From: Lithospermum erythrorhizon
Lineage: Eukaryota; Streptophyta; Magnoliopsida; Boraginales; Boraginaceae
Assembly (NCBI GenBank): GCA_019722365.1
Contig: JADFUC010001235.1
Location: 62,001 to 126,000 of the forward strand
Reading direction: 5' to 3'
Length of the DNA stretch: 64,000 nucleotides
Each line of letters begins with the position of its first letter. Position 1 is the first letter of the stretch. The translations under genes and the position numbers were made by a program. The notes beneath the pieces were generated by a model. That model saw only the letters and a list, made by a program, of their open reading frames with translations. It was not told where the DNA came from and ran no database searches. Positions 12,681 through 25,894 of the stretch are shown here, piece after piece.

Positions 12681-12969
12681 GTTTGATTTCTTTGGGTTAT
12701 CGTAATGGTTGTGAGTCGACTTGTTTCCATGAGTGTTGTGAGTGGGTGTCTTTTTACATTATTCATCCCCGAGTCTTTTTCTTTTGTTGCGTGGGCGTGA
12801 GATGCCGCCCAGTGCGTGGGCGAGGTAGAGCGAGAGGTGCAGAGGTAGGCCCCGAGAGGGGCAGTTTGGTAGGGGTATAGATAATCGATGAGTGCAGTGG
12901 ACAGCGGGGTCGGAGGTGCATTATTCGTCTGGCCGAGGTTGGGGCAGGCCTGTGGTAGAGAGAGTGTGA

Positions 12970-13287
12970 ATGCTTTTCGGTGGGCGGCCGGCGGTCGAAT
13001 TCCAGAGCAAGTTGTTTGACCCGATTTCGGAGGATCTAGAAGTTTCGGGGAGTTCGCCGGAGCAGGCTATTGAGTTCATCCGGGATATGAAGACTATTTT
13101 TGAGCCGATGGGGATTGTGGGCGAGATGAGGGTGAAGTTTTCTACTTATAGACTTGAGGGTGCCCCGTGTTGGTGGGAGAACACGAGTGCATCTCATTGC
13201 GAGAGGGGAGGTTCGTGTTTCACAGGGGCATTTGTTGAGAACTCTTCGGAGAATTATTGTTTGGAGACATTATCTTTATGGGGTTAA
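12970..13287 (+). pseudogene. Gag fragment of element A
   Basis: The 105-codon frame has the retrotransposon gag pattern: DPISEDLEVSGSSPEQAIEF, then FEPMGIVGEMRVKFSTYRLEG followed by AP.WWE, typical of plant gypsy capsid (the RLEG...WW block). It stops after LSLWG and the zinc knuckle is missing. The next frame starts at once with RNase H sequence, so the part between was deleted or lost. Confidence 0.75.
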
Positions 13288-14950
13288 GTGCCAGATTTCT
13301 CGACCCGTAGGTTGAAATATCTTCCGGCCTTGAGAGATTTGAATTTGAGGCGGAGGAGGTGGATGGAGTTCATTAGTGATTATGGCTTGACTGAGTACCG
13401 CCCGGGGGAGGCAAATGTGGTACGTCTTGGCCCGAGTAGGAAGAAATCAAAGGACCCGAGAGAGATATAGAAGCAGGTTGATTTGGATGTCGGTAGCGAT
13501 GGGGAGATTTCGCCCGTATGAGAGTTCGACCGGTGTTTGTGGATCGAATCATAGCCTTGCGGCGGCGGGATGAGAGCTGCGAGGTTATCATTAAGGGACG
13601 TGAGAATGGAGTCGGATCAGTTCCTGATTGATGGCGGTGGAGCCTTGAAGAGATGAATGGCAGATTGTATGCAGGTATTGGATGGTGAGAAGAGTGCTGA
13701 TGAGGCTCGTAATAGTCCTACGATTATACGCGGGTGAGTACAAAGATATATGTCGTGATTTGAGGTTGACGTATTGGTGGCGGGGAATGAAGAGAGATCG
13801 CGGAGGTTTGTGTGAGTGCTTGGTTTGTCGGCGGGTGAGGCGAGCATGGAGCATCTGGCGGGTTTATTGCGAGACTCGCCGCATTCACAGTGGACATGGG
13901 AGAGAATATCACCATGAACCGTGTTTGGGCTTCGAAGGCGTTGAGGCGACATGATGGGATTTAGGTGATTGTTGATAGGCTATCGAAGTCGACCGTTTTC
14001 TACTATCAGTCCCATAGATGGGCACGAGACTAAGCGAAAATTTATGTGGATCGGTGTGAGATTGCAGGGTTCCGGTGTCGATCATTTGGACGATGACGCT
14101 AGATTCGCCGAGGTTACGGAGGGGTTTCCGGGGAGGCGTGGGAACTAGAGTGGAGTTGAGTACATCTTTTCGTCCCACAGGGCCCGATGGAAGCTGATAA
14201 GAGGGCGATACGGACATTGGAGATATGCTCGGGCTAGCGTTACGAACTTCTCAGGGGAATTGGGACGATGAGTTGCCCAGATAGAGTTCGCTACAACAGC
14301 GACTTCCGTACTAGTATTGAGATGGCACACTTTTGAGGCGTTGTATGGGCGGAGGTGTCATGGCTCAGGTTTGTTGGAATGAGGTAGGAGAGAGGAAAGT
14401 TTCACAGTTCGGGGTTGGTCGAGAGTTGTCGGCGGATGATTATTGGCTGACATGGGGCCTTCAGGATGGCGAGAAGAAATATCACGGATCATCGCGAGGG
14501 TAGACTTGTCGTTTGAGGTCGGCCGTGTATTCTGAGTATCTCCGTGGAAGGGAGTGATGCGGTTTGGGAGGAAAGGGAAGTTGAGTCCTCGTTATATTGG
14601 ACCATTTGAGATCCTTGGGAGAGTTGGCTCCGTGGCTTATCGGTTGGCGTTGCCTCCGAGTTTAGATAGGATTCATAATGTGTTCCATGTGTCATGTTTG
14701 AGGAAGTATATCCCTGACGAGTCGCATATTCTTAGCTCACCTCCGGTGGAGCTTGAGGAGGACCTCACGTTTGAGGAAAGACCGGTGGAGATTTTGGACC
14801 GGAAAGAGAAGGTTTTGAGGAGTAAGACAGTGGCCTTAGTGAAAGTCCTGTGGAGGAATCAGCGTGTGGAAGAGGCGACTTGGGAACGTGAGGATGGGGT
14901 CTCTGGGAACCGTTACACTTGTTCTTCGAGGAGATGTGAGTTGTATGTTT
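13288..14950 (+). pseudogene. Pol remnant of element A (RNase H end, integrase, chromo-like end)
   Basis: 13310-13420 reads LKYLPALRDLNLRRRRWMEF, the end of RNase H. 13750-13860 reads LRLTYWWRGMKRD then ECLVCRRVRR, the integrase zinc-binding part. Near 13965-14010 is DRLSKSTVF of the catalytic core. At about 14330-14360 is FEALYGRR. 14554-15105 is a 183-codon frame with [18 protein letters not shown], then [15 protein letters not shown], then [12 protein letters not shown] and EEATWERE, the usual C-terminal end of gypsy integrase with a chromo-like tail. Frames change several times, so it is not functional. The chromovirus (Tekay-like) label is inference. Confidence 0.8.
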
Positions 14951-15039
14951 TTGGTATGGTATTTGTTTTGTGTTATTATATGTTCTTGGTTGTTTGGGTT
15001 GTTAAATTTAAATTCGAAATTTTATTAGGTCAGGTAGAT

Positions 15040-17605
15040 TGTAATAGTTACAAAAAAAAAAAAAAAAAATTTAAATTTTCGATTCGGCGGTGGGACGGGG
15101 AATAGTATAATTTTCTCGATGATAATATTCGTAAGAAAACTTTTGAGCAATTTCATTTATAATTTATTAGTGTTTAGTAGAATAATTTTATCTTTGAAAT
15201 CGGGTTCATTGGAGACCCAAATGCGATAAGCGGAAGGTGCTTGAGCCGAGAGCAGGACTCGAGTTTTTTAAAATATCTAATACATTACTATCCTCCCAGC
15301 GTCATTCGCATCGCGCCAAATACTCATACTCACTTGATGGCGAGACCCCATTGTGAGCAAACCAAGAAATTTTCTTCCGTTTCATCAACATTCGCATGCT
15401 CGCTTGTCACTTCGAGTTAGTTCTTGGAAACTTCATCCCTTTTCCTGCAATTTGAGGTAAGTGGAGTTTTGATGGATTTTCTTGGTTGACTTTGGTTGAC
15501 TTTTCCATAATTGAATTTATGATAAATCTTAGTTGGTTATGGAGTTACGCATGAAAGCGTATATATGTGATAGATTCGTGATTTAGAGCTCGTCGAGAGA
15601 CGTTAGTCGGGGATTGACTTTTTAGGGGTTCAGTTGACTTTTTAGGTGGATATTTTTATAAGACTTTAAATGTGTAGGAGGTTATATTGGGACCTTATGC
15701 CGTGTTATGATGTTATATTGGTGATTTAAAATTGATTAAAGGATGTTATGTTGAAAAAAGTGTAAATTCAAATTTAGTTATAGGATGATATTTGAATTAT
15801 AGGTTGTTAATTATGGAATTGATGATTAATTAGAATGACTTATAAGTTGAGTTGTAGTGAGAGAAAGTGATAGATGGAATTTAGCGGGGGATCGATTGGG
15901 TTGTGTCGATGGGATTGTAATTCGATAGTTTATCAGGTCAAGTTATACCCGTTTAGAGATAGTTTCACTGAGAGTTGGTTACGTATCTTCTAGAACGCCG
16001 GTATATAATAGTAGGTCTTGATTATACTTTACGGGTGTTGTTTAGGCGTTGATCGTGGAAAGAGGCGGTTACGCAGTTGTCTTTGTGAAGGTTTCTGGTA
16101 GCTATGAGAGGTGAATCTTTATCTCGCGGGTGTTGCTACGTACTTACCTTGATTTGTGATATGCATGTTATTGTGTTATGATTATGAGAATGATATACAT
16201 GTAATTGTTGTGTTATGTGATTGTGTTTACGTGGCACTTGTCGGCACTTATGATTTACAATGTCGGCACTTATGATTTAATGTCGCCTTGTTGGCGTTAA
16301 TGTTTGACTTCTGATTGTGGGATGTTTTGGTGTGTCTTTGTATTCTTGTTTGGGAGTAGAGTAGTTGTTGGGTTATCGTGGGTTGGGCCTTGAGTATCGG
16401 TGACCGCATAGTTGGGATTAGGGATTAGGTGGCTATAAGCTTTGCGGGATATGTGACCTTATTATTTTATCTTACGGTATAGCGTGCGGTTTGTACATAC
16501 TACGGTATAAGCGTGCGGTATGATTACATTTTTGATCGCTTTGCTTTGTGTGCGTTGTCGGTGTATCTTCACCCGGTATAGCGTGCGGTATATTTCACAT
16601 TTTGATGGCACATTAATGCGTTGTCGGTGTGGCCCTATCTTTACGGTATAGCGTGCGGGTTTATTACATACTACGGTATAGCGTGCGGTATGAGTACGTG
16701 GATCACTTTCTTTGTGTGCGTGTTGATGTATTACTATCTTTACGGTATAGCGTGCGGTGTGCCCATACTTTGTGTATAAGTGCGGTTTTGTGCTTACTCT
16801 TTGCGGTATAAGTCTTGGGGTGATTATTGATTAGTCCGTTTCTAGCGTTAGGCAGTTGAGTATATGCGCATTAGGATGGTATCTTGGTGGGGGATATGAG
16901 AGATAGGAGGTTTGATGGTAAGTTTTAGTCGTTGTTGAGTCACATTGTTTTCTTTTCACGAAATTGTGTGCTTCTTTGAACCTTATTATATCACCATGTG
17001 TTATGTTTGAGATTTCTGCTTGAATTATGTTGTATGACTGATTAGATAGTCTTGGATATATTTATATTCGTATTTGATTATTAAATTATATTTATCACCG
17101 TTCATTCAATAATGATTATTTTTTGTGTTAAGTTCATTTAAGCGCCATGAACTGCAGCACTTTTATTTATGGGCGGCATTTTCATTTGTCTTGGGGTTAT
17201 TGGTGGTAGTTAGGCAGAGGCTGTTGGAGAGTGTGTTCGGGGTGGTGAGGATCACTCGCGGTCTCGTTTTTTATGTGTTGTCAACCGAGTTTTCATTGTT
17301 GTTTTGCTTTTGAAATCTTAGCTTTGTCGTTGGTAATTTGTATTTAGGTTACGATGCGTAGCTAAATACATTTGTAGCCTTGCGGCGTTACTTCCAGCTG
17401 GGATATGTTGTGTATATATTTATGGGTTGGTCGTTTCGATGTCGGTGATGGATTATAAAATTTTAAAGCTGTCTTGGTGGAAAGCGAGCACATTTTTGGA
17501 TGAAGCAATTGTATTTTTAAGCGGAGTCGTCCGTCGGTTTGGTGGCTACGGTATTCCGGATTTAATGGCTACCGGCGCCGGGCGGTAGGCGCAGGCGGTG
17601 CGATA
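15040..17605 (+). repeat. 3' LTR of gypsy element A
   Basis: Matches the 5' LTR throughout. A stretch of nearly 60 bases ending GAGTTGTAGTGAG is identical in both (end near 10922 and 15861). Cytosine-rich parts are garbled, with many small indels. The last bases are poorly preserved (GCAGGCGGTGCGATACG against CAGGCGGTCGTTACA). Confidence 0.8.
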
Positions 17606-18995
17606 CGCTCTTGACTAGTGAGATCATGGAAGCTTACAATTAAAATTATTGGATGATGAAATTTCATATTCACAATATTTTACAAAATTTAACATAATTG
17701 TTTAATATATAATTAATTTAAATTATTTATGTATATATATGATGAGGCGACATTTCACGACTCCTCCTCTGGGATCGATGAACAATGGCCTTTCTGCTAT
17801 GATCTGATGACTTTAAAACATATGTTTTGTTGTAATTGTTCGTATCGCAACTACTGTTTGTACAAATATTTTAAACACTAAATATAGTTTCTTAATTGAA
17901 TGACTAAAATATTTTAAATTTGGATGAAGCGGAACTACTTCCTAATATATTTTGTTCCAGAGTCAAGGATGTCGAGCAGAAATTGCTTAATAAGTTGAAA
18001 AAATAGCTACAACATTATTCTTTCAGTTTCATTTTCATAGACATTTTTTACTTCAAGATCTTATGTGCTACAAATTATCAATTTTTGTGTAAAATAGAGA
18101 GCCCCTTGTATGTTTTAACTTGAAATTATCATATTGGTATATAAGAAATTGAGACATTATTTGGAACAGGACAGATCGATAGCTGAATCCACAGGACATA
18201 TAATATTTCCATATAATCCATTGAGATTATCAAGTCACAACTCACAACGTCATAATTTGATACATTATGAATGGTCCATTTTAATTATATGACTTCTCAA
18301 ATGAAATGTCCCACACTGCATCATTTGTCTTTGTCTTGTGTAAAACAAGACTTTCTAGCTGACAACACGTGAAGGTTCAACATGGGTTGCCGGCTACACC
18401 ATATCTTTCGACATATAAATCTCACAAGTTCTTATGCATTCTTTATCACTAAATTTTTCTTTAAAATTTTATATGATTAAAATATAATTAAGTTATCTCT
18501 TCTCTTTATAATATGTGTAGAGTTTCTGAAACACTAATACGTATGGTAATTAAAAATGTTGGTGTTTTGGTATTATTGCATTTATTTTTGTTCTTTATTT
18601 GATTTTGGTAAGTTAAGGAATATATATTTTGGGGTTTTCTTTAGGTATTCTGAGTGGCAAACTATAATGGTAATAAGCTTTGTTATTTTTTGAGAAAAAC
18701 GTGAAGTTGAGATTTGCGTATATGGAAAGTATTGTTTATGGAAGATATTTAGTATATGTTTAATTCTTTCTTTCGTATATAAGGTTTCTGAGATCACAGT
18801 TATCACGCATTTCAAGTACATAATAATTTTACATGTTTTAGAGTGAAATTTAAGATTTGAGAGATGCCTGTTTTTGTAGGTTGGTGTGTTAGAAGAATTA
18901 TAAAACTGGCTGGTCACGATTCAGCATATTGTTCACGTTATATGATCGTTGAGAGTTCGTTATGGCAGTGAGGTTGTGAGGATAAAAGTTAGGGG
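17606..18995. other. AT-rich intergenic DNA
   Basis: No gene can be supported. A longer open stretch on the minus strand (18582-18917) has no recognisable domain and sits in biased AT-rich sequence. Confidence 0.5.
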
Positions 18996-20917
18996 TGTAA
19001 TAACCCACGTTCTAAGGTACTAATATTCTTGTAATAGTATCTTGGTTCTCCGGTGGAGTATTTCGAGGAGAAATCAAAAATTCGAAGTTGAATAGTTGAA
19101 AATGCAACAGTAGTGGTTTTGTAGTACATTTCGGTATTTAAATTTTAAAGTTGTGGTCGATGATAATAATATTATTTGGGTGGTAATATAAATGTTAATG
19201 TTGGAAGTTGGTTGTCGAGATAAGTTAAGCAGTATCGATTGAATTAAAGCAGGTAGGTTTAATACATAAAACTATTAGACGACCATTAACCCATGCAAGC
19301 AATAATTTTGAAAGCGAGCCAATCTAAAACACCATACCGACGAGGCCTTGAGGCAATTTCCCCCACGATTTTCTTTTTCAATTTTCTCTTCCATTCATGA
19401 GCTTTGGATATCAAATTTCTTGAGTTTCTCATAAATAAATCCTCTCTTCGATTCCAAGGTAAAAGGTCTTTTTTGAGTATTTAAATTGAGTTTCGGTTAG
19501 TTATTTTTAGTTGACTTTTTGTATTTTGATTTTTATTGCTATAAACTTGATTAGCAGAGAACTTTAAATTAGTTGAGTTGAAGTTAAAACTTTGGATGAT
19601 AATTAGTGTTTAGGGACATTGACTTTTTGGGGATTTAGTTTGACTTGACTTTTTGTGGATTATTATTATATAAGGTATTATCTAGGCTTAGATTATAGTA
19701 TAGGAGAAGATAATAATCGATTTTTTTGAGTAGAGATGTTGTGATAGTTGAATTAGACTTTTTAGGTTGACTTTGGATTGACTTTTCTAAAGCGTGATTG
19801 AGAGTATAAATATGTTATTGGACTTTATTCTTGATTGTTTTGAAGGTGGAAATTATGATTTATAAGTTGTTGGAGGAATATATGTTATGAAATTAGTTTA
19901 TTAGATTTTGAGTAGTAAGCGAGAACTTTTAAGGTTGAGGTTGTTAGAAATGGGTTTGATTAGTTGGAAAAGTTGATATATTGGGTTGATTGAAATTAGT
20001 TTGAAAATGTTAGTATTTTTGGTTAAGGTGTTGACGATTATGAGATTTACTCGGGATAGTTGGTAGTCATTTTAATAGTCTTTGAAACATAAGTATGATC
20101 ATACTTAAGTTGTTAATTTGTAACTAAAATGGGTTTAGGCAGAAATTTAATTAAGATAAGGGTTAAAAATTGTGCAGTATTAATTGTAATTTGGTGTTTT
20201 TGATTAGGCAGCGGAGCATTAGGAAAGGCACTTGGATCGTTAGGCGGACATTTCTTTATTGCTTCTTAAGTGATCTTTATCTGCGGGTCTTGCCTCGTCC
20301 TTACTTTAAATTATGTAAGCTTGTATCATTGTGGTATGATTATGCAGAGAATGGCATCTTTGTCATTGTTGTATGATTATGTGTATTTGTGGGCGAATAA
20401 ATGATATGATTATGTGATTGTATTCATTAGATTTGCATGAGGTAAATGTGGCAGACTCGGCTTCGTTCTTGTATTTTGTGGCTTAATCGGCGTTTACGTG
20501 TTCACGTGGGATTATCGGCGCCACACGTGACTACGTAGAACACTTACGGCGATTCACAGTTGATTTTTTATTGTGAGACGTTTTGGCTGTGTGCTTTGTT
20601 ATTGGTTGGGAATAGAGTAGTTAGTTGCTCGGAGGTGTTTGTTGGGTGCTCGTGACTTTGAGGTGAGCAGTATTAGGATATATGGCCTATGTTTGGGATG
20701 ATTAGGGGTTAGGTGGCTCTTTGCGGGATATGTATTATTGGCACTTATCTTGTGGTATAGGCGATATGACTCTTTATGATCAACTTTCTTTGTAATGCGT
20801 TGTCGATTGTGGCCTTACTTAGTGTATAAGTGCGGTTTGGCCTACTTTGGTATAGGCGGTATGATTATCTATGATCAACTTTCTTTGTGTGCATTGTCGG
20901 TATGGCCTTATACTTAG
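18996..20917 (+). repeat. Gypsy solo LTR, left part (split by element B)
   Basis: Begins TGTAATAACCCACGT, like the LTRs of element A. It carries TTGACTTTT boxes at about 19510, 19619 and 19757, and ends within the GTATAAGTGCGG repeat zone at the CTTAG target site. A good 3' splice-site-like sequence, TTTTTGATTAGGCAG, lies at about 20196-20210. The rest of this LTR continues at 30239. Confidence 0.75.
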
Positions 20918-23259
20918 TGCTGACCTTTAGTCGGCCGCCCGCGAGTTAGATCGTATGCAAGGTCGCCCAAGCGATGAATCTGATATGACGTAACTGCGCA
21001 TTATCAAATAAAACTCCTTATTCAGCCATTGGTGTTCCAACGATACATTCAACAAAATACTGACCAATAGAATACAAATCCAAAGGAATCTGACATAGAA
21101 GAATATGACAACGAGACCCGTCGATATAATACAACTAACGCGGTCTAAAAAATATACAATCCAAATGACAAAAAAAAGAAATGACGATGAGACTTCTATG
21201 CACGCATACTTCACTTTATGATCTCCTTATTTCAACAAAACCGCTCTCGGCCACTTCAAAGATAAACATAGAAGCACAGGCATGAAACGCCGTAGAATAG
21301 AAATTAAACTATTAAAAAGTGAATACAAATACCAGATGATTCAATAATATATATTCATGCTTATATATATATAAATATATCATAATATGATACATTCAAT
21401 GAGGTACTTAATAATAAGCGTCCACATATCACATAGATTTCTCTTATCTGATGTTACGACCCGGCTTTACACATGAGATTATATTCGCTTAACTAATGCA
21501 TATTCATTTAAAGGAAACAATCTCAGCCTGAAAGTCGTCAAGTAGAGAATCCTCCGCGAGATAATACACATGCGAGAATCACCTCCAAATAATACATATA
21601 TGGGGAATCCGCCTCCAAATAATACACACATGAGAATCCGCCTCAAATAATCGAGATGGGACTCGCGCGTCCTCCCAGGCGATCTTACACCCGCCAGTAT
21701 TAAATATGTTTGAACCTCGAATCAGGTACCCGCATGATATACTGTGCTTGAACCTCGGTCGGGGTCACCGCGACTCCATAAATAACAAATAAAGCAATCA
21801 GCCTTGTCACATATAGCGACCCACCTTGCGGCCGCATTACCGTAGCCTGCGTACGCACGATTTCATAACATGAATTATATCAAAACTATCTAATAATGTA
21901 ACTTCGTAATCTGATTATGTCATAACATACTTCATAATCATAGTTATCTACATGTATAATCAAATCTCAGTTATTTCATACTATGCATCATAAATCTGAA
22001 TTTTTCACATAATATCGATTATAGCCTGTGATACACATATCGAGAATAGTCTCGAAACAACACATGAAGAATATATATATGAAGGTCCCCGTGTTGAGAT
22101 TTGTACTCACCTCGAGCCCAAAAGTAGTAATGATATCTACATGGGTCAGCAGTGCTAGATCGGGCTCGACTCTATTAAAAAAATTATACATTATAACCGT
22201 TCTGCTTGAATAACTTCACTTAACATCTTTATATAAACCCAGGTGTTATACCCAGATGCCGCGATTCAATTTACAACTCTTAGCAATCATCCTATCCCCA
22301 GATTGGTATACGCTTAACATTCAACGTAACTACATTACCGATATTAAATTAAATTTACTTATTAAAGAATAACACTTTAGCACATTAATCGATTGATAAT
22401 CAATTGACAACTAATTAATCCATTAAATATAACCTCGATTCAAGCACTAATTACCATAGAACTTTCCCAAACTTTCTCGACCCGATCTACACACATCGTA
22501 TCGAACCAACCAATTACATGAAATCAACTATATTAAAGATCCTCTAACTTATATTACCATTTTAAAGTCAATTTAAGAAAAGTCAATAAAGTCAACATAC
22601 ACTTACACCACTTTCTAACCCCAATAACTATAAAATCACCTCTAATTCCTGCGATACTCGGATAACATTTACATGCCATAATACATTCGAGTCTAAAAAG
22701 TCAAAATCCAAGAAAAGTCAACTCTTTAAAAACTCAGAAATATCCCGAAAGATTCGATCTTTCTTACACAGATGTGATGAGATGATGAGGATGATGAGGA
22801 AAGAGAATCCATGGCTTTGTTAACTGCGTTTAAGCGACGATCGATGAAATGGAAGAAAATTTTGAGGGGAGGGAGGGTGAGAATCGGCCATGGAGGGAAA
22901 GAAAGAGGAATGATTTGTGTGTTTGGATAATGAAATGAATAAGGATAATGATTTTTAAAATGACTTAAGGCGCATTTGGTTGGTTTATTTCTCGACTTTT
23001 CGTCTTAAATTTCAATGAAACGATTCCAAATATAAAGTTTCCATATGTTACTACTCGCCTATCTGAAGTCTCGATACATCGATTTTATTCGAAATCATTT
23101 ATCACTATCACCGGGTCCCGCCTGAGCCGAAATATACCACCAACCGACCGTTTTGTTAAATTCTCCCGCTCACTGACTTGAAATTTTAAATTTTACGAAA
23201 TACTCACCGAGAAACTTATATACTATGTGCATAATATTAGTAAGGAGCGGGTTATTTCG
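20918..23259 (-). repeat. 3' LTR of gypsy element B
   Basis: Pairs with 27930-30238. On the minus strand it starts (T)GAAATAACCCGCTCC and ends TAAAGGTCAGCA. It contains a short tandem array built on AATAATACACATATGAG (about 21545-21660), TATATATAAATATATCAT at about 21364, and TTGACTTT-type boxes (22560-22740, reversed). Confidence 0.85.
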
Positions 23260-23426
23260 TTTCTATGCTATAAAATTTCGTCCTCGAAATTGCGTGCCGT
23301 GCCAATACAACATTCAACCTGTAGTAATTCATATACTATCGTATTATAGTACAAAGTTTAAGCCCAACATACATGAAGAGATGTGGATATTGACTTGACA
23401 TCCTCCTACCGTTCCGTGTAACTTCC

Positions 23427-25894
23427 TCATTTCCGTTGATTTCGCATAGCGCCATAAAGCCCTGACTTTCTTCGCAACACTTTTTCCTTACGATCAAGAA
23501 TTTTCACGGTTCTTTCTTCCTGCATTAAGGTCCTCCCCGAAACTCCAGTTGTGACTCTAAGATATGGGATTAAATTAAGGATATATTTCCTCGAACATGA
23601 CACGTAGGCGTTATGGTGTCGATCTTTGGAAACGCGCCAAGCGATAGGCCCACCGGACAACTCGCCCCTTGATCTCATCTGGACAGTATATCGTGGACTC
23701 AACTTCCCTCTCTTCGAATCAACGCACACTCCAGGATATTCTCAGAATACTTTATCGCTTAATTTCAAAGGTTAAATCCACTCGGCGACGATGCGCATAC
23801 ATCTTTTTGTCTATCTGCGCGACTTCGGTGTTCTTTATGTCAATTTATTCTCTCGCGACGCTTTCCCGCGGCTTCGAGAACCGTACACTTTCTATCTCCC
23901 TCGCCCCGTTTCCATGGCCCAGGTGAAGCGTTTCTTGCCGTACAAAACTCCGAAATGGTGCCGTCCAATCTTGGCGTGGAAACTATTATTATATGCAAAC
24001 TCCATTTAGGCGATTCGTCATCCCAATTTCAGGAAAATTATTACAGGCCCTTAACGCCTCACTCCAATGTTTGAATTGTTCTCTCTGTTGTCCATCGTGT
24101 GGATGAAATGATGTACTCAAATTGACCACCGTCCCCATCGGCTGCTTGAAATCCTTTCGAAATCGGGTGAATCTGGCGTCGATCGTCTGATGGATACCCC
24201 GGCTCCATTATGTCGCACAATCGGTCCATCTGACTGCATATTGCTTTCGAGGACCGTGAGTCGATTTAATTGGTAAGAAATGGTGATTTTGTGATCTATC
24301 CAATATCGCTTGAATGCATCATTCTTTCTCAGCGATCCTCGGAGTCCAAAAACAAAGTCCATGTGACATGCTCCCCAAGTCCACTCTGCAGGAATAGGAG
24401 GGTTCTGATAGCCCCATTGAATGTCGGTGTTCTATTTTCACCTTTTGACCAGTCGGTTGTTTAGATACAAATTCATTTCCTCTTAAATGTTGGGCGCGTA
24501 CGCTCTTAAGTCTACATACATGCTGTACCACCGGGATGCATACTATATGGAGCTTATGGGCTTAAATCCAAAATCTCACTTTTTCAACTCCAGGAGAATA
24601 AGGACACGAATAATACCTGCATTGTAAGGGCTCGCGTCACTACCGCGCAAAGTTAAATGCTTTCGCTTTCAACTCCAATTATTTTTTTGCAATTTCTCAT
24701 CTTTTGTTCCTCGATTATTCGATCCAAAAGAACCGATTAGAACTCTTGTTGTACCAACAAACCCGCCATCGACTCCCGATCGAGAGTGCGCGAGTTCTTC
24801 GTTTTCATTTAATGGCTCGTAATCTTTCACACGACGGTAGTATTACCACGATTCGCTTCCGGGATGATACCGATAGAGCATCATAATCGATAAACTCCAT
24901 CGCGCCGCGCCTCGGGTTCAAATCTCTACGTGTCGGGAGGTATTTCAAACTTTGTGATCGATTAAAAATTTTGCAAGTGCAAAATGCAAAATAATGCCTC
25001 CCGAATCTTAAGTCACTGAACACGATTGCGGCTAGTTCCAAATGCATTGGATAGTTTTTCTCATGTTTCTGTTTGTCGCGTCATCACGCTACCACCTTAC
25101 CGTGTTGCATTAGCAGCGTCAACCCTGATGTGTGTCTTATGCAACCATCTGTCACGACGGAAGAGTCAATCTTGGCGCGGTAGTCAATTTCTCTTTCAAC
25201 TCATTGAAGCATAGTTATGATCCTCGCTCGAACAAATGGCACTCCACTTTCTAGTCAGCACAGTCGTGGGTGTGGCAATAATTGGTCTTGTATAAATCTC
25301 CGATGAGTATCCGAACCCGGAAAACTCCGTATTTCGGTAACAGTGGGTGGATTTCATTCATCTGACTTCAACCTTTTGAGATCAACCCATACCTACTCAC
25401 GAAAATCCGTGGCCCGAAGCTGCACTTTTCTCCAGCGAGAATTCACACTTGGAAAATTTAGCATACAATTCATTTTTCCTCAAGTCTCAGCGCCATTCTC
25501 GGAATGTGCCCACGTACTCTCCTATACGAATATATCAAAATGTAGGTCAATGAACACCACTACAAATTTATCCAAGTAAGCGGAACACCAGATTCACCAA
25601 GGTCCATAAGCAACTGCGGGGAGCATTTAATGACCCCAAACGGCATTACCAAAAGGCTTCGTGGTGCCCATTATCTTTGTTAGAATGCAGGCTTGATACA
25701 TCGTCCTCCTTAATCCTCAGCTGATGGTAGCGACCTCGAGTCGATCTTAGAAAATACCGGGCATCCTTTAATTGATCAAACGGATCATCAATTCTAGGCA
25801 ACGGATATCGATTCTTAATTGTTACTTTACAGCGTCTATAATCGTCTGTGACCTCGAAGATCCGTCCTTGCGACCAAATAACGCTGGCGGGCAC
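23427..25894 (-). pseudogene. Pol remnant of element B (RT, RNase H, integrase)
   Basis: Reading right to left on the minus strand: 25646-25894 has KVTIKNRYPLPRIDDPFDQL then YHQLRIKEDD, the reverse transcriptase finger and palm start. 24805-25047 has SLKYLPTRRDLNPRR, RNase H. 24319-24531 is the start of the integrase core. 24117-24362 has QLNRLTVLES and later VSIRRSTPDSPDF, the remains of the core around the second aspartate. 23427-23729 has RGKLSPRY, YVSCSRKYI and [12 protein letters not shown], the integrase end. Frameshifts and stops separate all pieces. Confidence 0.85.

Larger units (their letters stand above)
10126..17605 (+). mobile_element. Ty3/gypsy element A, chromovirus-like, internally deleted
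   Basis: Two long direct repeats (10126-12655 and 15040-17605) flank a 2.4-kb interior with PBS, gag, RNase H, integrase and a C-terminal chromo-like region, in that order on the plus strand. Integrase after RNase H fits Ty3/gypsy. Protease and reverse transcriptase are absent: gag runs straight into RNase H near 13290. The LTRs are about 2.5 kb, long for the superfamily. No exact target duplication could be found at the outer ends. It cannot be autonomous. Confidence 0.8.

Noticed and set aside
13373..14330. Several minus-strand open frames within element A
   Set aside because: Antisense to the gypsy pol remnant, which has clear domain matches on the plus strand.
18582..18917. 111-codon minus-strand frame
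   Set aside because: AT-rich, lysine/serine/isoleucine-dominated translation, with no motif or splice context.
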